Assembly (NCBI GenBank): GCA_949298955.1 | Contig: CASFYQ010000004.1 | Location: 86,527-150,526 of the forward strand | From: an uncultured Bacteroidales bacterium | GTDB lineage: Bacteria > Bacteroidota > Bacteroidia > Bacteroidales > Barnesiellaceae | Direction of reading: 5' to 3' | DNA length: 64,000 bases | Part shown: one piece after another, positions 33,475-43,500 of the stretch | Numbering within the stretch: the first letter of the stretch is position 1 | Layout of the letters: each line of letters begins with the position of its first letter | Made by a program: the position numbers and the translations under genes | The notes under the pieces: generated by a model | What the model was told of the DNA's origin: nothing | Databases searched by the model: none | The model's input: the letters and a program-made list of their open reading frames with translations, nothing else

Positions 33475-35028
33475 TTATTTTTGTTCGGTTCCTTTTTTAA
33501 TTTGTTTCAGCATGATGCCCACCTCGGCGATGAGCAGTATGGTAAAGAGGGCGGCAAACAACCAGAAGGTGGTTTGTACCGAGGCCACCTCGATGTTCGA
33601 TATGGCAGCGAACGTGGGCATGATGTCCTGTATCACCCACGGTTGGCGTCCCATTTCGGCGACAATCCACCCCGCTTCCAGGCATACATATCCCAGCGGG
33701 ATAGTCCATACGGCTACCCACAGTAGCCATTTGAGCCGAGGCAGTTTCTCTTTGTAGGAGAGAATGAGTATAAGTATGAAGAAGAGGAGGAAATACCCTC
33801 CCAGGATAATCATGATGTGGAACGAATAGAAGACAAACGGCACATGGGGTATGAGCTGCTCTACCGAGTCGATGTAGCCGTAGCCGAAATACTCATAGTT
33901 GGCATCGAGTCGGGCACGGGCTTCGTTCATGGCCGTGGTGTCGTTGGCCTGTCGGGCCGTATTGAAATCGGCCAGGGCGGCAATAGCCAGCCGGCCGCGC
34001 TCCATCTTCTCTTGGGCCGAGAGGGCGATAATCTCCTCGCCTTTGAGATTCTTGTCGGTATACCCCCCGTCGATGATGTCGTTGATGCCCGGCACGAATC
34101 CGTCGGCCTGGCGGGTTGCCAGTATGGAGAGCAGCTTGGGAATGGGTATGTCGAAAAGGAACTCCTTCTCGTCGTTGTCGAACTTTTTGTTGGGGTTGAG
34201 AATACCGAAAGCAATCAGTTCCTGCCCCTCCGTGCCGTGATAGATGCCTTCCATGGCGGCCAGTTTCATAGGCTGTTTCTCGGCCACCTGGTAGGCCGAC
34301 CCGTCGCCGGTATAAGCCACGATGAGGGTGCCGGCCAGCCCTACCCAGGCTCCTACACGTATGCTTTGCTTGGCCAGGAAATTTTCCCGGTTTTTAAGCA
34401 GATACCATGCGCTGATGCCTACCACGAATATGCCGCCCAGTACCCAGCCGGCCGATACGGCATGGAAAAACTTGTTCACGGCCACCGGCGAGAGCACCAG
34501 GGCCCAAAAGTCGTCCATCACGTTGCGGGCGGTCTCGGGGTCGAACTGCATGCCCACGGGATATTGCATCCACGAGTTGGCTACCAATATCCACAGTGCG
34601 CTTATCGAGGCGCCTATGGCGGTGAGCCAGGTCGATGCCAGGTGGAACCGTTTGCTCACTTTGTTCCAGCCGAAGAACATCACGGCGATGAAAGTCGCTT
34701 CCATGAAAAAGGCCATGATGCCCTCGATGGCGAGCGGAGCTCCGAATATGTCGCCCACGAACCAACTGTAATTCGACCAGTTGGTCCCGAACTGAAATTC
34801 GAGAATGATACCGGTGGCCACTCCGATGGCAAAGTTGACTCCGAAGAGGGTCATCCAGTATTTGGTAATGGTTTTCCAGCGTTCGTCGCCGGTGCGGTAA
34901 TAAATAGTTTCCATGATACCCACAATGACGCCCAGCCCCAGAGTGAGGGGAACGAACAGCCAGTGGTAGATGGCGGTGAGAGCAAACTGTGCCCTCGACC
35001 AATCGACGAGAGTGAATAGATCGTTCAT
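33475..35028 (-). CDS. cydA: Cytochrome bd quinol oxidase subunit I
   Basis: The 517-residue subunit carries hemes b558, b595 and d and the quinol site. Visible are the N-terminal helix with WSRAQFALTAIYHWLFVPLTLG, whose His is a heme ligand, the GEFQFGTNW-like segment ILEFQFGTNWSNYSW, the Q-loop AEKQPMKLAAMEGIYHG, and GWIVAEMGRQPW near the C-terminus. A charged insert of about 100 residues follows the Q-loop, as in other Bacteroidetes CydA. The ATG at 35028 overlaps the end of the DUF4492 gene by four bases, implying translational coupling. Confidence 0.96.
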   Translation of the reverse strand: MNDLFTLVDWSRAQFALTAIYHWLFVPLTLGLGVIVGIMETIYYRTGDERWKTITKYWMTLFGVNFAIGVATGIILEFQFGTNWSNYSWFVGDIFGAPLAIEGIMAFFMEATFIAVMFFGWNKVSKRFHLASTWLTAIGASISALWILVANSWMQYPVGMQFDPETARNVMDDFWALVLSPVAVNKFFHAVSAGWVLGGIFVVGISAWYLLKNRENFLAKQSIRVGAWVGLAGTLIVAYTGDGSAYQVAEKQPMKLAAMEGIYHGTEGQELIAFGILNPNKKFDNDEKEFLFDIPIPKLLSILATRQADGFVPGINDIIDGGYTDKNLKGEEIIALSAQEKMERGRLAIAALADFNTARQANDTTAMNEARARLDANYEYFGYGYIDSVEQLIPHVPFVFYSFHIMIILGGYFLLFFILILILSYKEKLPRLKWLLWVAVWTIPLGYVCLEAGWIVAEMGRQPWVIQDIMPTFAAISNIEVASVQTTFWLFAALFTILLIAEVGIMLKQIKKGTEQK

Positions 35029-35294
35029 GGTTCTTGAGATTGTTGTTGGTGAGAATTATTGGGATTGGTTAGGTTTTCGATGACGGCGTTGGCCCGCTCT
35101 TCGTCGGTGTCGAACCGCTGTTGCAGAATATCGGGAAAAAAGAAAAGCTTGAGAATGAAAAACAGGATAAACAACTTGATGAGGATAATCGCCCAAAGCG
35201 TTTTCCCCAAAGTCATTCCTCGGAATCCTTCGAGATAAAACCGCCATATGCGCAGCAAGACGGGGGCGTTTTTCATGGCTTTGTTTCCTTCCAT
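35025..35294 (-). CDS. DUF4492 small membrane protein of the cyd operon
   Basis: This 89-residue protein (83 if the Met at 35276 is used) has one strong transmembrane helix, WAIILIKLFILFFILKLFFF, preceded by the DUF4492 motif RIWRFYLEGFRGMTLGKTL. DUF4492 genes are regularly found just upstream of cydA in Bacteroidetes, and its ATGA overlap with cydA supports a role in assembly or stability of cytochrome bd. That role is inference from position. Confidence 0.85.
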   Translation of the reverse strand: MEGNKAMKNAPVLLRIWRFYLEGFRGMTLGKTLWAIILIKLFILFFILKLFFFPDILQQRFDTDEERANAVIENLTNPNNSHQQQSQEP

Positions 35295-35342
35295 GCCGTA
35301 GTGTGTTGTTCGTTTGACGAAAAGTTTTTACAATATTCGGGA

Positions 35343-35366
35343 AAATTTGTGACTGTTACAAATTTA
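35343..35366 (-). promoter_or_regulatory. Cyd operon promoter overlapped by an inverted repeat (candidate operator)
   Basis: A perfect -7 box TAAATTTG lies on the minus strand at 35366-35359. It is overlapped by an inverted repeat with 8-base perfect arms (35343-35350 and 35358-35365, 7-base spacer) of the form AAATTTGT-N7-ACAAATTT. A regulator bound here would cover the promoter. The arms recall Crp/Fnr-type sites but the spacing does not match the classical ones. Confidence 0.5.
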
Positions 35367-35477
35367 TAATTGTTATTTTTACAATGAGACCGATAGTTTT
35401 TGGGTGTAACGGCCGGAATAGCGGTTTGGTTTGAAATAAAATCTGCGAAAAAATAGAATCGTATCGATAATTTGTGC

Positions 35478-35485
35478 TACCTTTG
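35478..35485 (+). promoter_or_regulatory. -7 element of the btuB operon promoter
   Basis: A perfect TACCTTTG occurs just before the cobalamin riboswitch; no TTTG is found at the -33 distance. The transcript would start near 35492, at the 5' edge of the aptamer. Confidence 0.55.
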
Positions 35486-35491
35486 TACCGC

Positions 35492-35670
35492 ATTGGTTTC
35501 GAACCCCCGTCCGGGGCGTAGAATGAAAAGGGAATCGGGTGAGAATCCCGAACAGTCCCGCTGCTGTAAGCTCCCATAGAGGTGCCGAGAATACTTGCAA
35601 GCCACTGATTATGACGATTGGGAAGGCCTCGGTTACCGGAGTAAGTCAGAAGACCTGCCATGCTTTGTGT
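35492..35670 (+). ncRNA. Cobalamin riboswitch 1 (upstream of btuB)
   Basis: The core is unmistakable: gggaatcgggtgagaatccc, then cagtcccgctgctgtaa, GCCACTG, gggaaggc, and the B12 box agtcagaagacctgcc at 35644-35659. It lies about 120 bases before the btuB ATG. Binding of cobalamin should shut down expression of btuB and the two genes behind it. Confidence 0.96.
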
Positions 35671-35791
35671 CATTAGCTTTCGGGGGGTAGAGCTTGTGAA
35701 TCTGCGGAACGGGTGAACACACACGCGTCCGCCTGTTTGCATTAAAACCGGTTTTCGATTCCCGTCCGAGGCTGTTAAAAACAATAGTCCG

Positions 35792-37810
35792 ATGGAAAGA
35801 CTTTGTCGTAAGACGACTTTGGTGTGTGTGGCGGTGATGTTGCTGTCTGGCTTGTCGGGACAGGCACGGGCCGGCGCGCTTTCGTCGTCCGATTCGATAC
35901 AGGCTCAATCGCTGGGCGAGGTGATGGTCACCGCCAACCGATACAGCGAGGTGATTCCCTCCCAAAAACTCGCAGGCAAGGAGTTGCAGGCTCTCAACAG
36001 TTTTTCGGTGGCCGATGCCATACGATACTTTTCGGGTATCCAGATTAAAGATTACGGCGGTGTGGGCGGTTTGAAGACCGTCAACATTCGCAGCATGGGC
36101 ACCAACCACATGGGGGTCTATTACAACGGCATTCAGTTGGGCAATGCCCAAAACGGGCAGGTGGATTTGGGTAAATTCTCGCTCGAGAATATCGAGGAGA
36201 TTTCGCTCTACAACGGGCAGAAGAGCGAGATATTCCAGTCGGCCCGCGAGTTTGGATCGGCCGGCTCCATCTACCTCACGACCCGCCGCCCCAAATTTAA
36301 ACCCGGCGAGAAATCACACCTGAAAGCCTCGCTGAAAACCGGCTCGTTCGATCTTGTCAATCCCTCGGTTCTCTTCGAATACAAACTCAGCGAGAGCGTG
36401 AGCATGACGTTCAACAGCGAGTGGACCAATTCGAGCGGCAAGTACAAGTTCCGCTACAAGCGGGTTACCCCTTCGGGCGAGGTGGCCTACGATACCACGG
36501 CCACCCGGCAGAACGGCGACATCGATGCCGTGCGTTTCGAGGGGGGCTTGCAGGGGTATCTGCCCAACGGTTCGTGGAAGGCATACGTGTATCATTACAG
36601 CTCCGAGCGGGGTATCCCCGGAGCCATTGTCAACAACGTGTGGCGCAACGGCGAGCGGCTGTGGGATCGCAACACTTTTGTACAAGGCGTCTACCAGCAG
36701 GACATCACTCGCAAGTACGCTATCAAGGTCAATGCCAAATATGCCTTCGACTACACCCACTACATGAACAACGACGACAAACTCATGCAGGTCGACAACC
36801 ACTACAAGCAGCGCGAGGTCTATGTCTCGCTGGCCAACAAGTATTCGATTCTGCACAACTGGGACGTGTCGGTGGCTTACGATATGCAGTGGAACGGCCT
36901 GTCGGAGTATATGTCGGCCAGCCGTTATACCCATTGGATTTCGGCGGCGACCGCTTTCTCGCTGGCCGACCGTCTCAAAATGCAGGCCAGCGTGCTGGCT
37001 ACCTTGGTCGACGAAACGGCCGAAGGGAAGGACAAAGCTCCCGGCAAGAGCAAGGTGACCCCCGCTATTTTCATTTCGTACCAGCCGTTGAAACGATACA
37101 ACTGGGTACTGCGGGCTTTCTACAAGCAGATTTATCGCATGCCCACCTTCAACGACCTCTATTATACCGATATGGGAAATGCGGATTTGAAGCCCGAGAG
37201 TGCTACTCAGTATAACGTGGGGTTTACCTATGCCGTCGCCCCCAAGACGGGATTCCTGTCGGGGTTTCATACCGGAGTCGATGCCTACTACAATCTGGTG
37301 AAAGACAAGATTATCGCCTATCCCAAGGGTCAGCAGTTCCGCTGGACCATGCTTAATCTCGGGAAAGTCGACATACGGGGCATCGACGTGCAGGCCACGG
37401 CCACCTTCCGCCTGCCTCTCGAAATCGGGTTGATGACCAAGGTGCAGTACACCTATCAGGAGGCCATCGACATCACCAGCCCCAGCGACAACTATTATCG
37501 CAACCAGATACCCTATATCCCCTGGCACAGCGGCTCGGCGATATTGGGCCTTACCTATAAGGACTGGGGCCTCAATTACAGTTTTGTCTATGTGGGCGAG
37601 CGTTACAACCAGCAAGAGAATATCGAGTATAACTATGTGCAGCCGTGGTACACGAGCGATATTTCACTGGTAAAGTCGTTTAAAATCAAGGCTGTGTCGC
37701 TTAAAGTGACGGCCGAAATCAACAATGTGTTTGACCAGGCATACGACGTGGTGCTCAATTATCCCATGCCTATGCGTAATTATCGACTGGGAATAGCCAT
37801 CGAGTTATGA
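35792..37810 (+). CDS. btuB: TonB-dependent cobalamin receptor (BtuB type)
   Basis: This 672-residue outer-membrane receptor has a signal peptide (VMLLSGLSGQARA), a TonB-box/plug region (LGEVMVTANRYSEVIPSQKL, SVADAIRYFSGIQIKDYGG, GLKTVNIRSMGTNHMGVYY) and a 22-strand-type barrel ending in an aromatic/hydrophobic terminus. Unlike the SusC at 16902 it lacks a carboxypeptidase-regulatory domain and has the shorter receptor length. Placement directly behind a cobalamin riboswitch and before a BtuG-like protein identifies it as the B12 transporter. Its stop overlaps the next start (ATGA), so BtuB and BtuG are translationally coupled. Confidence 0.93.
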   Translation: MERLCRKTTLVCVAVMLLSGLSGQARAGALSSSDSIQAQSLGEVMVTANRYSEVIPSQKLAGKELQALNSFSVADAIRYFSGIQIKDYGGVGGLKTVNIRSMGTNHMGVYYNGIQLGNAQNGQVDLGKFSLENIEEISLYNGQKSEIFQSAREFGSAGSIYLTTRRPKFKPGEKSHLKASLKTGSFDLVNPSVLFEYKLSESVSMTFNSEWTNSSGKYKFRYKRVTPSGEVAYDTTATRQNGDIDAVRFEGGLQGYLPNGSWKAYVYHYSSERGIPGAIVNNVWRNGERLWDRNTFVQGVYQQDITRKYAIKVNAKYAFDYTHYMNNDDKLMQVDNHYKQREVYVSLANKYSILHNWDVSVAYDMQWNGLSEYMSASRYTHWISAATAFSLADRLKMQASVLATLVDETAEGKDKAPGKSKVTPAIFISYQPLKRYNWVLRAFYKQIYRMPTFNDLYYTDMGNADLKPESATQYNVGFTYAVAPKTGFLSGFHTGVDAYYNLVKDKIIAYPKGQQFRWTMLNLGKVDIRGIDVQATATFRLPLEIGLMTKVQYTYQEAIDITSPSDNYYRNQIPYIPWHSGSAILGLTYKDWGLNYSFVYVGERYNQQENIEYNYVQPWYTSDISLVKSFKIKAVSLKVTAEINNVFDQAYDVVLNYPMPMRNYRLGIAIEL

Positions 37811-38979
37811 CAATGAAACTCTTTTCGAAACATATAATCCCCTGGGTGTTGCTGGCAACGGTCTTGCTGGTCGTCTCGTGCCGGGAGGACGATGTGATAG
37901 TCCTCACCGAGTATGAGCCGTTGCCCATGCTCGACAGCCTCTCCTCCTTTTCGGGACTCTATCTGCTCAATGAGGGCAATATGGGCTCCAACAAATGCAC
38001 GCTCGATTTTGTCGATTTCGTGCAGGGACAATATGCCCGCAACCTCTACGCCGAGCGTAATCCCAATGTAGTGAAAGAGTTGGGCGACGTGGGGAACGAT
38101 ATAGAGATATACGGCTCCAAGATGTATGCCGTCATCAACTGTTCGCACAAGGTCGAGGTGCTCGACGCCCGCACCTGCAAGCGGCTGGGTCAGGTCGACA
38201 TACCCAACTGCCGCTACGTCGCTTTCGACGGCGGCTATGCCTATGTGTCGGCCTATGTGGGACCGGTAGGTATCGACCCCAACGCGCAACTGGGTGCTGT
38301 CTTCCAAGTCGATACGGCTACCCTCGAAATAACGGCCGAGGTGACGGTGGGCTATCAGCCCGATGAATTGCTGGTGCAGGACGGCTTTATCTATGTGGCA
38401 AACTCGGGCGGTTATCGCAAGCCCGACTACGACTATACGGTTTCGGTCATCGATATTGCCACGATGACCCAAATACGCAAGATCCCCGTGGGGATAAACC
38501 TGCACCGTATCCGGGCCGACCGCTACGGCAAGCTGTGGGTCTCCTCGCGTGGCGATTCCAAGTCGGTGCCTTCGCGCCTCTTCGTGTTGGAGAAAGACAA
38601 GCGCACCGGCCGCATGGAGGTGAGCGACACGCTCGATATCCCGTGCAGCGAGATGGAGATTTGCGGCGATTCGCTTTATTTGTACAGCGTGGCGTGGAGC
38701 GATGCGTCGCAGGAAAACAGAGTGACCTACGGCATTGTCGATGTGCGCACCGGCGAGTTGCTCTCCGACAACTTTATCAAGGACGGCACCGAGGCCGATA
38801 TAGAGATTCCCTACGGCTTGAAGGTGAATCCCGAGAATGGCGACATCTACGTGACCGATGCCAAAAATTATGTCTCGAGCGGCAACCTGTTGTGCTACGG
38901 CCGCGACGGCAAGCTCAAATGGAAGGTGCGTACCGGCGACATACCGGCACACATGGCTTTTTTGAAGAAAAACAACTAA
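37807..38979 (+). CDS. btuG: BtuG-like beta-propeller cobalamin-binding lipoprotein
   Basis: The 390-residue protein has a lipoprotein signal (LLVVSC, Cys25) and then YncE/DUF5074-type beta-propeller repeats such as GLYLLNEGNMGSNKCTLDF, KVEVLDARTCKRLGQVDI and YTVSVIDIATM. In Bacteroides, BtuG is a surface propeller lipoprotein that binds B12 extremely tightly and passes it to BtuB. Size, fold, lipid anchor, riboswitch control and the 4-base overlap with btuB all fit. Assignment as BtuG is therefore well supported, though affinity is inferred. Confidence 0.88.
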   Translation: MTMKLFSKHIIPWVLLATVLLVVSCREDDVIVLTEYEPLPMLDSLSSFSGLYLLNEGNMGSNKCTLDFVDFVQGQYARNLYAERNPNVVKELGDVGNDIEIYGSKMYAVINCSHKVEVLDARTCKRLGQVDIPNCRYVAFDGGYAYVSAYVGPVGIDPNAQLGAVFQVDTATLEITAEVTVGYQPDELLVQDGFIYVANSGGYRKPDYDYTVSVIDIATMTQIRKIPVGINLHRIRADRYGKLWVSSRGDSKSVPSRLFVLEKDKRTGRMEVSDTLDIPCSEMEICGDSLYLYSVAWSDASQENRVTYGIVDVRTGELLSDNFIKDGTEADIEIPYGLKVNPENGDIYVTDAKNYVSSGNLLCYGRDGKLKWKVRTGDIPAHMAFLKKNN

Positions 38980-38985
38980 CAGGAT

Positions 38986-40191
38986 ATGAAACGGATATTG
39001 TATTTTTTGTCGATTGTGTGGCTCGGTATCCTCGCCGCTTGTCAATCCGATTCCCCTTCGATGATTTCGCTGGGGCTCGACGATACTTATGTAGTGGAGC
39101 GCATGAAGAGCCTGACTCTCCACCCCGAATTTACCGGGGAACGGTATGAGTGGAAACTCTCCTACGAGTCGACGGCTGCCGATTCGCTCGTGGCCACCAC
39201 GCGCGACTACACTTTCGTCGCTTACGAGACGGGCACCTACTGGTTGAAATTGAATATCTGCGATGCGACCAATCCCGTGGAGCACCTCATGCAGGTTGTC
39301 GTGTATGACGAGGAGGTGGCTTACAGTCCCTATATCACTCGCGTGTATGAGTATCGTCCCGCCCCGGGACAGTTTGTCAACGAATTGCCTCGATATGCCG
39401 AGGGCGATACCGAGGAGTCCATGCGGCAGAAAGCCGAGGATTGCCTGGCCTACAATGCCGGTACGATGGTGTCGTTGGGCGGTTACGGCGGTTATATCGT
39501 CGTGGGGTTTGACCACACGATTGTCAACCGTCCCGGCGAATACGACTTCAAGGTGCTGGGCAATGCCTTCTACTCCACGGGTGTACCCACTACCTCGTCG
39601 GGTGGCAGCAGCGAGCCCGGTATCGTGATGGTATCGGTCGATGTCAACGGCAACGGCCTTCCCGATGACGAGTGGTACGAACTGGCCGGCAGTGAGTATC
39701 ATAAGGAAGAAACGGTGAAGAATTACGGAATCACCTATTACCGCCCCGACGAAAACAAGACCCCGGTGCCCGGTACCGATGCCAGCGTGACCGACTCGAC
39801 CTATGTGCGCTGGACCGACAACCAGGGCGTGACCGGCTATGTGTCGAAGGTCGTGTTCCACAAGCAGTCCTACTACCCGCAGTGGCTCTCCGACGAGACG
39901 CTTACGTTCGAGGGCACCCGCTTGGCCGACAATGCCGTCGACGAGAGCGGCGACGGCTCTTATTATGTATTGAAGGCTTATGACTGGGGGTATGCCGACA
40001 ACCACCCCAACGACAGTGAAAAATCCAATTTCGACATCGATTGGGCTGTCGATGCCGAGGGCAATCCCGTAACGTTGTCGGGTATCGATTTCGTGAAGAT
40101 TTATACCGGAGTCAACCAGTTCAACGGTTGGCTGGGCGAGTGCTCGACCGAGGTGGCCGGCGTGACCGACCTGCACGTCGAGGAGCTGTGA
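38986..40191 (+). CDS. PKD-type surface lipoprotein of the btuB operon
   Basis: This 401-residue protein has a lipoprotein signal (GILAAC, Cys19), a PKD-like beta-sandwich (about 30-105: YEWKLSYEST, YTFVAYETGTYWLKLNICD) and a longer C-terminal domain with VSLGGYGGYIVVGFDHTI, VSVDVNGNGLPDDEWYELAG and VNGTVSWD-like calcium-loop features. It starts 6 bases after btuG and so is under riboswitch 1. Such lipoproteins recur in Bacteroidetes B12 loci and may be accessory surface cobamide binders. I cannot tell whether it corresponds to the described BtuH family; direct B12 binding is inference. Confidence 0.8.
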   Translation: MKRILYFLSIVWLGILAACQSDSPSMISLGLDDTYVVERMKSLTLHPEFTGERYEWKLSYESTAADSLVATTRDYTFVAYETGTYWLKLNICDATNPVEHLMQVVVYDEEVAYSPYITRVYEYRPAPGQFVNELPRYAEGDTEESMRQKAEDCLAYNAGTMVSLGGYGGYIVVGFDHTIVNRPGEYDFKVLGNAFYSTGVPTTSSGGSSEPGIVMVSVDVNGNGLPDDEWYELAGSEYHKEETVKNYGITYYRPDENKTPVPGTDASVTDSTYVRWTDNQGVTGYVSKVVFHKQSYYPQWLSDETLTFEGTRLADNAVDESGDGSYYVLKAYDWGYADNHPNDSEKSNFDIDWAVDAEGNPVTLSGIDFVKIYTGVNQFNGWLGECSTEVAGVTDLHVEEL

Positions 40192-40282
40192 AAATAAACC
40201 GGGAATGAGAAATAGAACGATAGAATCGTAAAGAAAGGAAACAACCAAGAAGAAACGAAAGAACAATATAGTTAGTGCGCAC

Positions 40283-40452
40283 CGGTTCGGCTGTTTGTAA
40301 AAGCAGAAGGCCGATTAAAAGGGAATCGGGTGAAAATCCCGAACAGTCCCGCTGCTGTAAGCTCCGCCTTAATGGCACCGAGATATACGCCACTGATCCT
40401 GTCGATTGGGAAGGCCTCGGCTGCCGGAGCAAGTCAGAAGACCTGCCGTGCG
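40283..40452 (+). ncRNA. Cobalamin riboswitch 2 (upstream of the LRR protein gene)
   Basis: It repeats the aptamer core of the first riboswitch: gggaatcgggtgaaaatccc, cagtcccgctgctgtaa, GCCACTG, gggaaggc, and the B12 box agtcagaagacctgcc at 40432-40447. It occupies most of the 404-base gap between the PKD lipoprotein and the next gene. No convincing -7 box is seen upstream, so it may regulate read-through RNA from the btuB operon or use a weak promoter. Confidence 0.96.
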
Positions 40453-40596
40453 TGTTGTCTGCCAGGCTTGCGAGGTATGAGCTGCGACACGATGAGAAAC
40501 AAGGACTGAAAGGTTTTTCAAGGTATATCGTAATTGTATCTGGCAAGTATTGAAATAGAGAACACATGTTATTTTAATACTTAAAGATTTAACCAA

Positions 40597-43500
40597 ATGA
40601 AGAAAATTTATCTTTTCATGCTTTTGCTGTTTGCCACGGTGCAGTTGCCGGCACAGGTCCTTGTGCAGGGACGCCCGCACCCTACGGCAGTGCAGTTGGT
40701 GACGACACAGTCGATTGCCGATGGAACCTTTACTATGGATATGATTGAAAACTGGACCGGCGAAGGCGCCAATCGGGCTGCCCTGGCCATACAGTGGAAT
40801 GTCGACGGCGAGGAGACCGCTCTGGTATGGGGCTTCCGCTGGGACGGCGAGGCCACCGGGGCCACCATGATTACGGCGATTGCCGCCGCCGATCCCCGCT
40901 TTGTCCTGGCTTCGGAGTCGGGAACGGCTTTCGGCAGCACTGTCTCGGGTATCGGTTACGATACGAACAAAAGCGGCGACTTTGCCATTACCAAAGATGG
41001 TGAAACCTTATCCCCCAACGAGATAGGTCTTATCCCCATGTCGGGCTACTCCTACGACGGCTGGACCTGCACCGACCCCGAGGACTATTGGCAATCGGGC
41101 TGGTACCAGGGCTACTGGTCTTATTGGGTCAAGTCGAGCGACAACGACCCGTGGGGATACAGCAACATGGGTGTCTCGGGTCGCAAGCTCACCGACGGCT
41201 GCTGGGACGGCTGGAACTTTGCCGCCGGCATGCAGTCGTATGACTGGAAACCGCTGGCTCCGGCTGCCCGGAACGGACTGACCGCTCCCTCGGTAAAGAC
41301 GCAGCCCGAGAGCCTGGTCGTATCGCCGGGCGAGTCGGCCGCTTTCGTGCCGGTGTTCCGGGGCGACAGCCTCACGTTCCAGTGGTATAAAGACCAGGTG
41401 GCCATCGACGGGGCTACTTCGTCGACCTACACGATAGCTTCGGCCGCCACGGGCGATGCCGGCAGCTACTATTGCCAGGCCAGCAACCGACTGGGCTCGG
41501 TGTCGACCGAGACGGTTACCCTCACCGTAGGCGAGAAGCCGGTAGTCGTGATGCCGGGCGAGGCTCCCAACACGGCCGTGATTGTCTATGACGATTCCTA
41601 TGCGACCTTCTCGGGTGCACTGACCATACCCTCGACGGTCGAAATCGACGGCCACTCCTGCACCGTGACCGCCATCGGCGACATGGCTTTCATGGGGTGT
41701 GTCAAACTCACTTCGGTGGTTCTCCCGGCTACCGTACAGACGATAGGCGAGGGTGCCTTCTACGGCTGTACGGGCTTGACGAGTGTGGCTCTGCCCGAGG
41801 CGGCTACCACGATTGGTGCCGAGGCCTTTGGCGACTGCACGGCCTTGACCACTCTCACGACGAACGATAACCTCAAGACCATAGGTCGCTCGGCTTTTGC
41901 CGGTTGTGCCGCCCTGGCTGCCGTGGCTCTGCCCGACGGCCTCACCACGATAGAGCCGCTGGCCTTCAAGGATTGCGCCGGTCTGGCTTCTGCTTCGCTG
42001 GGCCGTTCGCTCACGCTGGTGGGCGACTCGGCCTTCTATGGCTGTGCCGCACTCACGGCAGTGACTCTGCCCGCTACGGTCGAGACGGTAGGCGGCTATG
42101 CCTTCAACGGCTGCAGTGCCTTGCAGTCGGTGACGCTGGACGGAGAGTCGGCCCTGCGCGAGATAGGTAAATATGCCTTTGCCGGGACGGCCATCCAGTC
42201 GATTGCCTTGCCCGACGGCCTCACCTCGCTGGGCAGCTATGCCTTCAACAAATGTGCTGCGCTCACGACCGTGTCGCTGGGCAACGGCCTGACCGAGATT
42301 GCCGAGTATACCTTTGCCGATTGCAAACTGCTCGCTTCGGTTACCCTGGGCAACCGGCTCACGGCTATCGGCGACCGGGCCTTCAACAGCACCGCCCTCA
42401 CCTCGCTGGTATTGCCCGAGACTCTGCGCACGATAGGCGAGTGGAGCTTCTACAACTGTCCGCTCACGACCCTCACCCTCAACGAGGGGTTGCAGTCGAT
42501 CGGCAGCCGGGCATTCTACGGGGTCTCCATCGAGACGCTCGATGTCCCTGCCAGCGTGACCTCGTTGGGCTCGTATGCCTTCAGCAACTGCAAGAACCTC
42601 ACGACCGTTTCGCTGGGTGCCGGTATCACCAAAATCGAGGACTATACGTTCAACTCCTGTGCCAAGCTGTCGCAGGTCGCTTTCCCCGCGGTGACCGAGA
42701 TAGGGGCAAGTGCCTTCAAGGGGTGTACGGCCTTGACCGAAGTCGAGATACCCGACCATGTGACCGCTCTGGGTGGCTATGTGTTCAGGGAGTGTACCGC
42801 CTTGCGCACGGCCCGTATCGGCAGCGGCGTAACGGCTGTGCCCACCTATGCCTTCTACGGCTGTACGGTACTCGACTCGGTATCGCTCTCCGACAAGGTA
42901 ACCGCTGTCGGCGACTATGCCTTCTACAATTGCCGCGGGCTGAAGAGCCTGCCCGATGCTCCTGCTGTGACAACTTTCGGCCGGTCGGCCTTCTACGGCT
43001 GCACCTCGCTGGAGTCGGTTCAATTCTCCGACCAGGTGACGACGCTGGGCTCGGCCCTCTTCTCGGGCTGTACGAAACTGACCTCGGTGGTTGTGCCCGA
43101 CGGGGTGACCTCGCTCGCCGCTTCGGCCTTCTATGGCTGCTCGGCTTTGGAGTCGGCCATACTGGGAACCGGTGTCACGACCCTCGAATCGAACCTCTTC
43201 AAGGACAACACCTCGCTCACCCAAATGGTGATTTATGGAGAGATAGAGACGATTGCCTCCAATACCTTCAGCGGCTGTTCGGCACTCCAGCGCCTCTATA
43301 TCAACAGCTCGCTCCCCTCGGGAGCCGGGGCGAGCACCTTCTCGAAAGTGCCCGAGAGCTGCCAGATATTCGTTCCGGCCGAATCGTGCGACGAGTATGC
43401 CGCTGCCGACTACTGGAACCAGTTTGAAATCTTGCCCTGGCTCAGCGAGCTGGCTATCGTGTCGACTACGCCCGAGATGACTTTCGACGGGGGCGAACTC

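Noticed and set aside
41640..43300. Regular short repeats resembling a repeat array or CRISPR
   Set aside because: The repeats are about 69 bases, in frame, and encode degenerate 23-residue leucine-rich repeats; there are no identical direct repeats with unique spacers.
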